In this document: piece after piece, positions 18,093-28,604 of the stretch
Position numbering within the stretch: position 1 is the first letter of the stretch
Layout: each line of letters begins with the position of its first letter
Assembly (NCBI GenBank): GCA_050329415.1
Contig: JBHJOS010000050.1
Location: 1-64,000, forward strand
Direction of reading: 5' to 3'
From: JANNOG01 sp050329415
Lineage (GTDB): Bacteria; Actinomycetota; Actinomycetes; Actinomycetales; JBBAYJ01
Length of the DNA stretch: 64,000 bases
Position numbers and translations under genes: made by a program
Notes under the pieces: generated by a model
What the model saw: only the letters and a program-made list of their open reading frames with translations
Databases searched by the model: none
Told to the model about the DNA's origin: nothing

Positions 18093-18129
18093 GAAAGCGC
18101 TTTCTACGGCTGGCGCACAAGGATGTCAA
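18093..18129 (-). promoter_or_regulatory. Sugar-operon promoter with overlapping LacI-type operator
   Basis: On the minus strand TTGACA (18129-18124) and TAGAAA (18106-18101) are 17 bases apart. A perfect 12-base palindrome, GAAAGCGCTTTC (18093-18104), overlaps the -10. This palindrome is the typical core of LacI/GalR-family operators. A second imperfect copy (GACAGCGCTTCTG) lies at 18081-18093. Binding would block RNA polymerase, so repression relieved by the imported sugar is expected. The regulator is not in the window. Confidence 0.8.
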
Positions 18130-18593
18130 GGCCCCGCCAGCACGCCCTCGGCTCGAGAGGCCCGGGTGAGAGGGTCAGCCCGCGGAGGGCCGCGCGCCCA
18201 CGGCGACCCGCACCGCCGACCCCACGAGCGGCGCCTGCAACGGCAGCCGGGCCAGCGCGGCGGCAGCCACGGCCGCGCGCCGCGGGTCGCTCGGTCGGGC
18301 GCGCCACCGCCCGAGGGCCACCGCTGCCATGTGGAGGTTCGCCGGGTACACGGCCACGAACAGCCCCGCCGCGGCCCACCCGCCGACCCGTCTCGTCCTG
18401 GGAACGGCGAGCAGCCCGGCGACGGCGAGCTCGGCCACGCCCGACCCGTAGGTCCACGCCCGGGCCGGGCCCGGGACCCAGGGCGGGACGACCGCGTCGT
18501 ACACCCGGGGCAGCACGAGGTGCGTGAAGCCGGCCGCGGCGAGGATCCCCCCGAGCGCGGCGGGGCCGAGCGGGGCCAGGGCGGACGAGGGCG

Positions 18594-20078
<1,485 letters not shown>

Positions 20079-20141
20079 GCCGGTCAGGGTAAGGGCGGGT
20101 CGGCGCCTGGTGCTGTCCGACCCCTGGGCCAGACTGGCCGC

Positions 20142-21830
20142 GTGACGACGCCCGCACGCACCAGGTCGGCGGCCGGGGCCTTCCGCTTGGACCAGCTCAT
20201 GGAGTGGGCGTGGGCGGGGCGGTTGCGGGTGCCCACCTTCCAGCGGCCGCTGCGGTGGGCCCTGCGTGATGTCATTCAACTCTTCGATTCGATCGTCAAG
20301 GGCTTTCCCATCGGCAGCCTTCTGCTGTGGGAGCGGGAGGCGCCCGCCGAGACGGTGACGCTCGGCTCCTTGACGGTCCGTGCCCCAGCGGGATCAGCGC
20401 TGTATGTGGTCGACGGGCAGCAGCGGTTGACCAGTCTGGCCGTCGCACTGCACCCGGACGGACCCGCCGACTCCCGGTTCCGTGTCGGGTACGATCTCGG
20501 CAGGGGCGAGTTCGTCGAGTTCTCGCACGCTGACAGGCCTCTCGTGCCGGTGCACGTGCTGTATGACTGGTCGAGGCTGCTGGCCTGGTTGCGCGAGCGT
20601 CCGGACCTCACCGAGCACGTCGATACCGTCGCCATGGTCTCGCGATCGCTGCGCGATCTGGAGTTCCCCGCCTACGTCGTCCGGGACGACGACGAGGACG
20701 TCCTGCGCGAGATCTTCGACCGGACGAACACCGCGGGCAAGAGGCTCACCCGCGGCGAGGTGTTCGGGGCACTTCACTCGCCGTGGACGGCGGGGACACC
20801 TCTGACGCCGGCCTGGCTCGCGGAGGAGGTGCACTCCCGCACCGCCTTCGGCCTTCTCGACGAGGGAACGGCCGTGCAGGTCATGCTCGCCCGTCGGGGA
20901 CCCGACGTCAGCCGCGGGATCCACGACGAGTTCTCACCGGGGGCACCTGGTCGCGACGAGTCGGTCGCCGCGGAGGGTGCCGCGGAGGCCTACCACCGAG
21001 GCGTCGACGCCGCCGTGGCGGCCGTGACGTTCCTTCAGGACCATGCCGCGATACCCCACCTCGCGCTGCTGCCCTATCAGTTTCTCCTCATCGCGCTCGT
21101 CCGCCTGTTCGGCGCCGGCGGGCGACCGACGCCCCGAGAGGAACGATTGCTGCGGCGATTCGTCTGGCGCGCCGCCGTCGCAGGCCCGGTACTCGCCCGC
21201 GGCAACACGTCCGGGGTGTCACGGGAACTCAACGCCCGCATCGTCTCCGGCGACGTGTCGAGGAGTGTCCTGGGGCTACTGGAAGCTGGGACGCGGCGCC
21301 CGTACTCGTACCCCCAAGTCAACCCGTTCCGGACCAACAGCGCCGCCTCGAAGATGGTTCTCGCCGCTCTCTGGGCGTCGGAGCCGCTCAGCCCGTCGAC
21401 GGGCGAGGCGGTCACCGCGACCGACCTGATGAACACTCTGGGCGACAGCGGGACGGCTCGCAGCGTGACGCCCCTGCTGGTGTCCGAGAACCGGGTGCGT
21501 GACGGTCGGACCACCGCCGGGAATCGACTGCTGCTGGTTGGACCGGACGACCTCGAGACGCCGCCGCTGGAGCTGCTACGGGCGGCGGACGACGACGTCC
21601 TGGCCTCTCACCTGCTCTCCCGCGACGACGTCGCGGCCCTCGCGGAACCGGACCGCGCAGGCGACGTGCTGGCGAGGCGGAGTGATCGGATGGCCGACGT
21701 CTTCCGTGCTTTCCTCGACCGGATGTGCGAGTGGAAACAGGAGGACACTCCGGATCTCACATCGCTCATGGCCGACGACGCGGCCGACGAGGCCGACCGG
21801 ACGGACGCGTCTGCGCATGCCACCGGTTGA
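20142..21830 (+). CDS. DUF262-domain protein paired with HipA-like kinase
   Basis: A 562-residue protein. The N-terminal DUF262 (ParB/Srx-fold) region is clear: FQRPLRWALRDVIQLFDSIVK (about residues 31-51), FPIGSLLLWE, the nucleotide-binding DGQQRLTSL (about residue 91) and IFDRTNTAGKRL (about 190). The C-terminal 300 residues are helical and lack the HNH motif of DUF1524, so this is not a complete GmrSD/BrxU-type nuclease. DUF262 proteins act in anti-phage systems as NTP-dependent sensors or nucleases. GTG at 20142 starts the gene, divergent from gltD. Its stop overlaps the hipA start by 14 bases. GC content is visibly lower than in its neighbours, suggesting transfer. Confidence 0.8.
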   Translation: MTTPARTRSAAGAFRLDQLMEWAWAGRLRVPTFQRPLRWALRDVIQLFDSIVKGFPIGSLLLWEREAPAETVTLGSLTVRAPAGSALYVVDGQQRLTSLAVALHPDGPADSRFRVGYDLGRGEFVEFSHADRPLVPVHVLYDWSRLLAWLRERPDLTEHVDTVAMVSRSLRDLEFPAYVVRDDDEDVLREIFDRTNTAGKRLTRGEVFGALHSPWTAGTPLTPAWLAEEVHSRTAFGLLDEGTAVQVMLARRGPDVSRGIHDEFSPGAPGRDESVAAEGAAEAYHRGVDAAVAAVTFLQDHAAIPHLALLPYQFLLIALVRLFGAGGRPTPREERLLRRFVWRAAVAGPVLARGNTSGVSRELNARIVSGDVSRSVLGLLEAGTRRPYSYPQVNPFRTNSAASKMVLAALWASEPLSPSTGEAVTATDLMNTLGDSGTARSVTPLLVSENRVRDGRTTAGNRLLLVGPDDLETPPLELLRAADDDVLASHLLSRDDVAALAEPDRAGDVLARRSDRMADVFRAFLDRMCEWKQEDTPDLTSLMADDAADEADRTDASAHATG

Positions 21831-23052
21831 GCGGGTCCACGGCGTCTGGCTGGGCCGGACGTTCGTCGGCGCGCTGCGACAGCGGGGCGATCACACCCGC
21901 TTCGTCGTCGACCGTTCCTACGCCGACGACCCGAGCCGCCCGGTCCTCGGACTCGTCTTCGAGCAGGACCTCGAACGGGTCCACTCCTCCGCGCTGCGGG
22001 TGCCGCCGTGGTTCTCCAACCTCCTGCCGGAAGGGCTGCTGCGCCGGTGGATCGCCGACCAGCGCGGCGTCTCCGACCAGCGCGAGATGGAGCTGCTGGC
22101 CGAGGTCGGGGACGACCTCCCGGGAGCGGTCCGCATCCTGCCGCTGCCGAACGACTTCGGACCGGACGAGCAGGCGCCGATGCCCACCCCGTCGGTCGCT
22201 CGGACCGACAGCACGGGGGGAGACGCCCGGGGCCGCTTCTCGCTCGCCGGGGTACAGCTCAAGCTCTCCATGGTCGCGGCCGGGGACCGCCTGACCCTGC
22301 CGGTGGGTGGCGCGGTCGGCGACTGGATCGTCAAGTTCCCCGATCGTGCCCTGGCACACGTCCCCGTCGTCGAGTACGCGACCATGACGCTCGCCAGTCG
22401 CGCCGGAATCGACGTGCCGCCGATCCGCCTCGTGCATCGCGACGAGCTCCCCGACACGCCGTCGGACATGTGGCCCGGGACGGAGAACCTGGCCTTCGCC
22501 ATCGAACGGTTCGACCGGGGTGCCGAGCGCACCCGGGTCCACATCGAGGACTTCGCGCAGGTCCGCGACCTCTACCCGGAACAGAAGTACAGCGGGTCGT
22601 TCGCCACGCTCGCTCGCCTCGTCCATCGCGGGCGTGACGACGACGCATTCGTCGAGTTCGCGCGCCGCCTCGCCTTCTGCGTCCTCGTGGACAACTCCGA
22701 CGCTCATCTCAAGAACTGGTCGCTGCGCTACGCCGATCCCCGGCGGCCGACCCTCGCCCCCGCCTACGACCTCGTATCGGTGGCTCCCTTCCACGGCTTC
22801 GGTGGCGAGACGGCGCTGCGATTCGGACGGACCAGACGCGCGGACCAGGTGCGGTACTCGTCCTTCGACCGGCTGGCCGAGCAGGTCGGCGCACCGGGGC
22901 TGGATCTCGCCGCTGAGGCCCGGGACACGGTCGGGGCGGCGACCAGGGCCTGGTCCGAGATCGCGGGAGAGCTCCTGGCCCAGCACCCCGATGTCCGGTC
23001 GGCGATAGACACCATGATCCGGTCGCGACGGCGCTCTCTTGCCCTGACCTAG
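21817..23052 (+). CDS. HipA-like serine/threonine kinase
   Basis: A 411-residue HipA-family protein. The N-terminal subdomain carries PPWFSNLLPEGLLRRWIA, the HipA N-1 signature. The P-loop-like segment is SLAGVQLKLSM (about residue 140) and the ATP-binding strand is DWIVKFP. The catalytic loop is LVDNSDAHLKNWSL (Asp near 294) and the metal-binding YDLVS follows near 315, so catalytic residues look intact. HipA toxins phosphorylate proteins such as glutamyl-tRNA synthetase and are normally held by an HTH antitoxin HipB. No HipB gene is present. The partner is the overlapping DUF262 gene. ATG 21817 is the only good start. Confidence 0.88.
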   Translation: MPPVERVHGVWLGRTFVGALRQRGDHTRFVVDRSYADDPSRPVLGLVFEQDLERVHSSALRVPPWFSNLLPEGLLRRWIADQRGVSDQREMELLAEVGDDLPGAVRILPLPNDFGPDEQAPMPTPSVARTDSTGGDARGRFSLAGVQLKLSMVAAGDRLTLPVGGAVGDWIVKFPDRALAHVPVVEYATMTLASRAGIDVPPIRLVHRDELPDTPSDMWPGTENLAFAIERFDRGAERTRVHIEDFAQVRDLYPEQKYSGSFATLARLVHRGRDDDAFVEFARRLAFCVLVDNSDAHLKNWSLRYADPRRPTLAPAYDLVSVAPFHGFGGETALRFGRTRRADQVRYSSFDRLAEQVGAPGLDLAAEARDTVGAATRAWSEIAGELLAQHPDVRSAIDTMIRSRRRSLALT

Positions 23053-23102
23053 CCGACCGGCAGCTCGCCGGGACCTCAGCCGGGCGTATCGGCGGGGGTC
23101 GC

Positions 23103-23150
23103 GACGGGGGCCGGTGCCCGGTCTCCTCGACCGGGCACCGGCCCCCCGTC
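23103..23150. terminator. Strong bidirectional terminator
   Basis: Perfect 18-base arms (23106-23123, GGGGGCCGGTGCCCGGTC, and 23129-23146) enclose the loop TCCTC. GAC/GTC extend the stem beyond a one-base bulge. It sits between the convergent hipA-like and secreted-protein genes. Confidence 0.85.
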
Positions 23151-23173
23151 GTGACAGTGGCTGGGTGGTGCTG

Positions 23174-24919
23174 TCAGTTCAGGAAGTACCCGGCGAAGTC
23201 GTTGATGGTGCTGACGTCGTCCTTCCCGACCCCCAGGATGTGCAGCAGCTCGACGGTGTCGGAGAAGTCGAGCCGCTGATTCGGGGAATAGTAGTCGAAC
23301 GCAGCTCGCCACCCTGCCGCGTGCGGCCCGCCCAGCGCGGCACCTGTGAACGGACCGCGATAGTCCTCCAGGTTGAGGTCGGCCGTCGCGTTCACGTCGT
23401 TCCCGTCCTCGATCTTCGAGTAGTCGGTCTCCGCCCGGACGTAGGCGAGGTCACCGTCCTCGGTCATCCGCTCGTTCCACTCCGAGTGCTGGACGATGTG
23501 GATGTCGCTGGTGGACGCGAACCCGGGGATGTTGCGGGACTTCAGTTCCCGGACGACGTCGGCGCTGAGATCCGACTGACCGCCTTCGGCGACCCACACG
23601 TCACCGCCGCCACGCAGGGTCTGCTCCCACCGGTCGGCGGTCCGCTGCACGGCCGCGTCCCAGTCGGCGTGGGCGTTGACCCATCCGTCGCCCCAGGTGG
23701 CGGTCATGACCTGCTCCGAGGCCGAGTTGTAGGTGTTGCGGTTGCCCGCACCGTAGGAGCCGCCGATGACCCATGGCGTGATCCCGAAGTGGGACGTCAC
23801 CTCACGTCCGGCGACGGTCGCGTGGCCGTCGTCCTTGTCGGGGGCGTGGTCGTAGTGCAGCGAGACGAGGTCGCGTGCCGCGTCAAAGGGCGCATCGCCC
23901 GGGACGCCAGAGCCGCCACCGTCGGCGGGCGGAGCCGGAGCGGCCGGCGGCTGGGCCGGGGCGGCGGGCGGCTGGGGGGCCGTCCCGCCGTCACCGCAGG
24001 CGTCGGCTGCGACCGCGTCGTCCAGGCTGATCGAGTCCTGGTAGAGAACGACACGGTCGATCTGGTGACCGTGGGAACGACCGGCGATCTGCACCGTGTA
24101 GGTGCCGGCCTCGCCGAAGACGATCGCGATGTCGGTCTTGTTGTGGTTGACGTCGGCCGTCGCCCGGTACGCGAAGTTGCCGGTGCTGTTGCCGAAGACC
24201 TTGATGAACCCCTGGTAGGACCCGCCGGACGTGGGACCGAACCGGTCCGCGCCGGGCACGTTCAGCCAGGTGTCGTTGGCCTTGTCACTCTCGACACCGG
24301 AGGGCTGGCGCATGGCCCAGGTGAACCGGTAGGTCCCTGGGACGCTGACCTGGATCTCGTGGGAGAGCGTGTCAGCGGGCTGGTTGTTGTTCGCCTCGCG
24401 GGAGAGACCTTCCCAAGTGATGTAGGAGCCGCCGCTGGCGCCGGAGTCCTCGACCCGGCGCCAACCGCCCGCAAGATCGAGCGACTCCGCTTCGAAGGCG
24501 ATGACACCACAGGCCTCAGCCGCCCCACCCCCAGCCGGGGGCGGAGCGGGAGCCGGGGCTGCCGGGGGGGCGGGGGGGTTCGTGGTGGACGCGGGCGGGA
24601 CCATGGGAGCTCCCTGGTCCCCGGCGAGGTTCGGAGCGGTGAGACCGATGACCTGGCTGGAGCAGACCCACTGGTCGTCGATCGGGTCGCAGTCGACTCG
24701 AGGCTGGGAGCAGGAGTCCGCGTACGCCTGCTGGGCGCCGTCGAGGCTCGCGGCCGAGGCAGTGCAGTCGTCGACCTCGACGGCCTGGCCGGCAAGGGTC
24801 CCGGTCGCCACGGCCACGGCACCGGCCGAACCGACGAGAAGCCCTGCTGACAGCACAGGGACAAGAATGCGGGCACTCACCCGCGGGAGCGAGCGTGAGG
24901 GGTGGGAGGAATGTCGCAT
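23174..24919 (-). CDS. Secreted protein: CBM-like beta-sandwich plus uncharacterised C-terminal domain
   Basis: A 581-residue exported protein. The signal peptide is within residues 1-45 (ILVPVLSAGLLVGSAGAVAVA). Regions follow in order: a short Cys-containing segment (about 50-90), a Pro/Ala linker, a carbohydrate-binding-like module (about 145-305, from IAFEAESLDLAGGWRRVEDSG to IAGRSHGHQIDRVVLYQD, CBM6/malectin style), a second Pro/Ala linker, and a domain of about 200 residues starting LVSLHYDHAPDKDDGHATVAG. The last domain is rich in Asp/His and may bind metal, but I recognise no family. ATG 24919 has no clear ribosome binding site; GTG 24937 is an alternative. It is cell-wall or polysaccharide associated by inference. 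Confidence 0.7.
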   Translation of the reverse strand: MRHSSHPSRSLPRVSARILVPVLSAGLLVGSAGAVAVATGTLAGQAVEVDDCTASAASLDGAQQAYADSCSQPRVDCDPIDDQWVCSSQVIGLTAPNLAGDQGAPMVPPASTTNPPAPPAAPAPAPPPAGGGAAEACGVIAFEAESLDLAGGWRRVEDSGASGGSYITWEGLSREANNNQPADTLSHEIQVSVPGTYRFTWAMRQPSGVESDKANDTWLNVPGADRFGPTSGGSYQGFIKVFGNSTGNFAYRATADVNHNKTDIAIVFGEAGTYTVQIAGRSHGHQIDRVVLYQDSISLDDAVAADACGDGGTAPQPPAAPAQPPAAPAPPADGGGSGVPGDAPFDAARDLVSLHYDHAPDKDDGHATVAGREVTSHFGITPWVIGGSYGAGNRNTYNSASEQVMTATWGDGWVNAHADWDAAVQRTADRWEQTLRGGGDVWVAEGGQSDLSADVVRELKSRNIPGFASTSDIHIVQHSEWNERMTEDGDLAYVRAETDYSKIEDGNDVNATADLNLEDYRGPFTGAALGGPHAAGWRAAFDYYSPNQRLDFSDTVELLHILGVGKDDVSTINDFAGYFLN

Positions 24920-25081
24920 GAACAGACCACGCGTCACAGATCCCACCAGTTTCGCCCGGACGAGCGGATTCCCGACTGAAGTCCGGATCCAGGAGAACAC
25001 TCAACCGGTGAAACTACACGGGACGGTCCCGCGTGTACCCCTATCCCACCCGGGCCGCCAGGCGGGCCTTCGGAAGGAGAA

Positions 25082-25121
25082 ACGCTGGCACGACGCGGCT
25101 CACGCCGGGTCGTGCCAGCGT
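25082..25121 (-). terminator. Intrinsic terminator overlapping the zwf stop codon
   Basis: Perfect 13-base arms (25121-25109 and 25094-25082; ACGCTGGCACGAC and complement) surround the zwf stop codon. On the minus strand they are followed by TTTCTCCTT. The upstream arm encodes the last residues of the zwf product. Confidence 0.8.
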
Positions 25122-26479
25122 CCTCCGGGTCCCAGCAGGCGGGTGGCGTCGGCGGGGCCCATGGTGCCGGGCGCGTAGCGCTGCACCGGAATCTCAGCGG
25201 TGAGGAGGGCCTGGACCACCTCCCACTCCGCCTCGACCGCGTCCTGGCGGGCGAAGCGCCGGGGGTCGCCGGCCAGGGCGTCTGCGAGCAGCCGCTCGTA
25301 GGCCTCCTGACCGCGGCCGAGGGCGCTGACGAAGTCGACGTCGAGGTCGACCGGCTGGGTGTCGAACTCCGGCCCCGGCCGCTTGGCGTGCACGGTGAGT
25401 GACACCCCCGGGTCACGGCCGAGGGAGAACCGCATGAGGTTGGGGTGCGGCGGCGGTGCCCCGCGCACGAACAGCAGGGTCGGGGCGGGACGGAACTCGA
25501 CGACGACCTCGACGGCACTGTTCGCGAGCCGCTTGCCGGCCCGGACCAGCCACGGTACGCCGGACCACCGCCAGGAGTCGATGGCGAGCCGGGCGGCGGC
25601 GTAGGTCTCGACCCGGGAGCCGGGCTTCACCCCGTCCTCGTCGAGGTAGCCCTCGTACTGGCCGAACACGACGTCCTCGGCGCCGAGCGGACGGATCGCG
25701 CGCAGCACCTTGATCTTCTCGTCGCGCAGGCGGTCCGCGCTGTCACCCACCGGGGGTTCCATCGCGAGCATCGCCACGAGCTGGAGCAGGTGGTTCTGGA
25801 CGACGTCGCGCACGGCGCCCACCGAGTCGTAGAACGCCCCCCGGCCCTCGACCCCGAAGGACTCCGCGAGCGTCACCTGCACCGAGGCGATGCGGTCGCG
25901 GTTCCACAGCGGCTCGAACAGCGAGTTGGCGAACCGGAAGGTGAGGATGTTCTCGACGGTCTCCTTGCCCAGGTAGTGGTCGATCCGGAACACCTGGTCC
26001 TCGGCGAAGGCGCCGGCGATCGTCCGGTTGAGCTCCCGGGCCGACGCAAGGTCGCGGCCGAAGGGCTTCTCGACGACGACCCGGGCGCCGGCGGCCAGGC
26101 CGTGTTCGGCGAGCTCGCTCACCACCGTGGCGAACATCGCGGGCGGGATGGCCAGGTAGTGCAGCGGGCGCCGCCGCCCGCCCAGCCGACGGCAGAGTTC
26201 GTCGTAGGTGGTGTCGTGGGTGTAGTCGCCCCGGACGTACGCCAGCCGGCCCAGCAGGCGCTCGAGGGTGGCGGTGTCCACCGCATCGGCGAGCGCGGTG
26301 ACGACGGGGTCGCGCGCACGGGCCCGAAGCATCTCGTCGTCGCCCTCGCTGAGGGCCACCCCGACGACGGGCACGTCAAGGCGCCCGTCGTGCTCGATCT
26401 CGTACAGAGCGGGGAAGAGCTTCTTGAAGGCCAGGTCCCCGGTGGCCCCGAAGAGAACCACTGCGTCACACGCCGCCAT
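25100..26479 (-). CDS. zwf: Glucose-6-phosphate 1-dehydrogenase
   Basis: A 459-residue G6PDH. The N-terminal NADP-binding motif is VLFGATGDLAFKKLFPALY (about residues 8-26). The substrate/active-site signature RIDHYLGKETVENI holds the catalytic His and Lys (about residues 165-178), and EKPFGRDLASA precedes it. It oxidises glucose 6-phosphate to 6-phosphogluconolactone in the oxidative pentose phosphate pathway. ATG 26479 is used (MAACDAVVLFG). It stands alone, without opcA, pgl or tal neighbours, so it may be a secondary copy. Confidence 0.93.
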   Translation of the reverse strand: MAACDAVVLFGATGDLAFKKLFPALYEIEHDGRLDVPVVGVALSEGDDEMLRARARDPVVTALADAVDTATLERLLGRLAYVRGDYTHDTTYDELCRRLGGRRRPLHYLAIPPAMFATVVSELAEHGLAAGARVVVEKPFGRDLASARELNRTIAGAFAEDQVFRIDHYLGKETVENILTFRFANSLFEPLWNRDRIASVQVTLAESFGVEGRGAFYDSVGAVRDVVQNHLLQLVAMLAMEPPVGDSADRLRDEKIKVLRAIRPLGAEDVVFGQYEGYLDEDGVKPGSRVETYAAARLAIDSWRWSGVPWLVRAGKRLANSAVEVVVEFRPAPTLLFVRGAPPPHPNLMRFSLGRDPGVSLTVHAKRPGPEFDTQPVDLDVDFVSALGRGQEAYERLLADALAGDPRRFARQDAVEAEWEVVQALLTAEIPVQRYAPGTMGPADATRLLGPGGRWHDPA

Positions 26480-26608
26480 GTGCCCATCGGATCACGGCGG
26501 GCGGCAACGTGTCCCGTCGAGCGTGGCGACCGGGCGAATCCGGCGAGAACCCTTCAGCGACGCACCGGCCCATGCCGACGTACCGGACGCATGGGTCAGG
26601 AGGGGTCG

Positions 26609-28567
26609 ATGAGACGACGGATACGGGCCGCCCTCGCGGTCCCGGGTACCGCCCGCCGGTGGGCCGCCACCGCCGCGATGGCCGCGGCGCTCGCCGCCCT
26701 CGTCGGCGGTCTCGTCAGCGGTCTCCCGACGCCCGACACTCCCACCCCCGTGGCCGCAACCACCCAAACACCCCCCGGCACCCCCACCACGGGGGACGCA
26801 ACCACCCAAACGGCCCCCGGGGTCCCCAGCGCGGGGGACGCAACCACCCAAACGGCCCCCGGGGTCCCCGGCACGGGGGACGTGACCACCTGGACGTCCG
26901 CCGACCCCGGTGCGCCGGGGCTCGCGCCGGGGCCAGCCGCGGCAGCCGCGGCCGCGCCAGGGCTGGTCACCGGGGTGGTGGAACAGCTGTGGGCTCATCT
27001 GCGGGCACCTGGGGGGCCGGCCGTGGCACCGGCAGCCGAGCAGCACACGTGGCTGCTGGTCGGCGACGAGCGGTACCGCCTCGCGCCGGGTCCGCTCGAC
27101 GCCACGGCGTCCGGGGCGCGGGTGACCGTCGAACTGGCGGCGGCCGACGCCGGGCGCCATCCGGTGACGGCGGTGTCGGAGGTCGTCCCGCCGGAGCCGG
27201 CGGTGCTGGACGGCATCGTCGTGGGGTCCGGGGACACCCTCGACTTCGGGCTGCTGCCGGCCGCCGTCACCCACCAGGTGACGACCGTGCTGGCCACGCC
27301 GCCCGGCACGGCCCGGGACGCCACGACCGCCGCGGCGCTGCGGGACACCGTCACCGGGCCCGTCGCCTCGTTCTGGCGCGCGCAGAGCCGGGGGCAGCGG
27401 TCGCTGTCGGTGGTCGCCGCCCACTCCTGGGTCTCGCTGACCACCCCGTGCAGCGACCCGTTCGGACTGTGGGACGAGGTGGCGCGCAAGGTCGGCTGGA
27501 GCCCGGGCACCCGACGTCACCTGCTCGTGTACCTGCCCCCGGCGGCGGGCTGCGGCGCCGGCCTCGGCACGGTCGGCCCCACCAGCGAGTCCGGCGGCCG
27601 GATGTGGAGCTCGTACGTGTCGGCCGACATCGTCGCGCACGAGTTCGGGCACAACCTCGGGCTCGGCCACTCCCAGGGCCTGCTCTGCCCGAGCACCGCC
27701 GACGGCGCCTGGTCGGGCAGCTGGGCCGCGGGGTGCCGGGTGCACTCGTACCGGGACTGGTACGACGTCATGGGGATCTCGTGGGGGCGACTGGGGTCGC
27801 TGGCCGGCCCGCACGCCGAGCGGCTGTCCCTGCTGCCGTCGACCGGGCGGGTCACCGTGACCGAACCGATCCGGGTCCGGCTGACGCCCATGGCCTCCGA
27901 CGGACTGCGGGTCGCGCGGATCAACGACCCGGGCGGGACGTACTACGTCGAGTACCGCACCGCCGCCGGGCAGGACGCCTGGCTGACCGGCAACTGGCGC
28001 GGCCTCGACGCCGGAGTCCTGGTCCGCCGGGTCAACCCGGGGAACACCCGGGAGTCCCTGCTGCTCGACGGCTCGGTCGCCGCCGGCACCCGCACCGACG
28101 ACTGGCGGGCGGCGCTCCGTCCCGGGCGGACGCTCGTCACGGCGTCCGGGAGGTACCGGGTGCGCGTCGACGCCGCCGACGCCAACGGTGCCACGGTCTC
28201 GTTCGTCGTCGACGGCAACGAGCCGACGAGCGGGCCGACCCTGCCCCCGGGCACCGCCGTGCTGTTCGGCAACGCCGACACGGCGACCGTCGACCCCGGG
28301 TCCCAGGTGTTCTGGGGGACGGCCACGGCACCGGAGGGCACGGTCCGGTGGGAGATCCGCCAGGGCGGTACCGTCCAGGCCACCGGGTCCACCGGCGCCG
28401 GCGCCAACGGCGCGGCGGGACCGTTCCTGTTCGCGGTGTCGCTGCCGTCGGGGACCTACACCGTGCGGGTCTGGGTGCCGGACGAGTCCGACGGCGAGCC
28501 GTCCGCCGGGACGGGCGCCAACGGTGGCCCGGGCTTCGCGGACGAGGTCACCCTCACCGTGAACTGA
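26609..28567 (+). CDS. Secreted zinc metalloprotease with C-terminal Gmad2 domain
   Basis: A 652-residue exported protein. A signal helix (AATAAMAAALAALVGGLVSGL) is followed by a Thr/Pro-rich segment made of three 14-residue repeats. The catalytic motif HEFGHNLGLGH (about residues 344-354) matches HExxHxxGxxH, and DVMG downstream fits a Met-turn, as in gametolysin/reprolysin-type metzincins. The last 90 residues (EGTVRWEIRQGG, PFLFAVSLPSGTYTVRVW, DESDGEP) match the Gmad2 immunoglobulin-like domain found in spore-germination and surface proteins. AGGAGGGG precedes the ATG. The substrate is unknown. Cell-envelope or extracellular protein turnover is likely. Confidence 0.85.
   Translation: MRRRIRAALAVPGTARRWAATAAMAAALAALVGGLVSGLPTPDTPTPVAATTQTPPGTPTTGDATTQTAPGVPSAGDATTQTAPGVPGTGDVTTWTSADPGAPGLAPGPAAAAAAAPGLVTGVVEQLWAHLRAPGGPAVAPAAEQHTWLLVGDERYRLAPGPLDATASGARVTVELAAADAGRHPVTAVSEVVPPEPAVLDGIVVGSGDTLDFGLLPAAVTHQVTTVLATPPGTARDATTAAALRDTVTGPVASFWRAQSRGQRSLSVVAAHSWVSLTTPCSDPFGLWDEVARKVGWSPGTRRHLLVYLPPAAGCGAGLGTVGPTSESGGRMWSSYVSADIVAHEFGHNLGLGHSQGLLCPSTADGAWSGSWAAGCRVHSYRDWYDVMGISWGRLGSLAGPHAERLSLLPSTGRVTVTEPIRVRLTPMASDGLRVARINDPGGTYYVEYRTAAGQDAWLTGNWRGLDAGVLVRRVNPGNTRESLLLDGSVAAGTRTDDWRAALRPGRTLVTASGRYRVRVDAADANGATVSFVVDGNEPTSGPTLPPGTAVLFGNADTATVDPGSQVFWGTATAPEGTVRWEIRQGGTVQATGSTGAGANGAAGPFLFAVSLPSGTYTVRVWVPDESDGEPSAGTGANGGPGFADEVTLTVN
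26756..26881 (+). repeat. Three 42-base tandem repeats inside the metalloprotease gene
   Basis: Units at 26756-26797, 26798-26839 and 26840-26881 each begin GCAACCACCCAAAC and end GGGGGAC. They encode ATTQTxPGxPxxGD. Copies two and three are nearly identical, which shows recent expansion. The encoded stalk is probably extracellular and could be O-mannosylated. Confidence 0.85.
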
Positions 28568-28604
28568 CCGGGAGCACCCCAGCGGCGGGCACCGGTCGGC
28601 GAAC

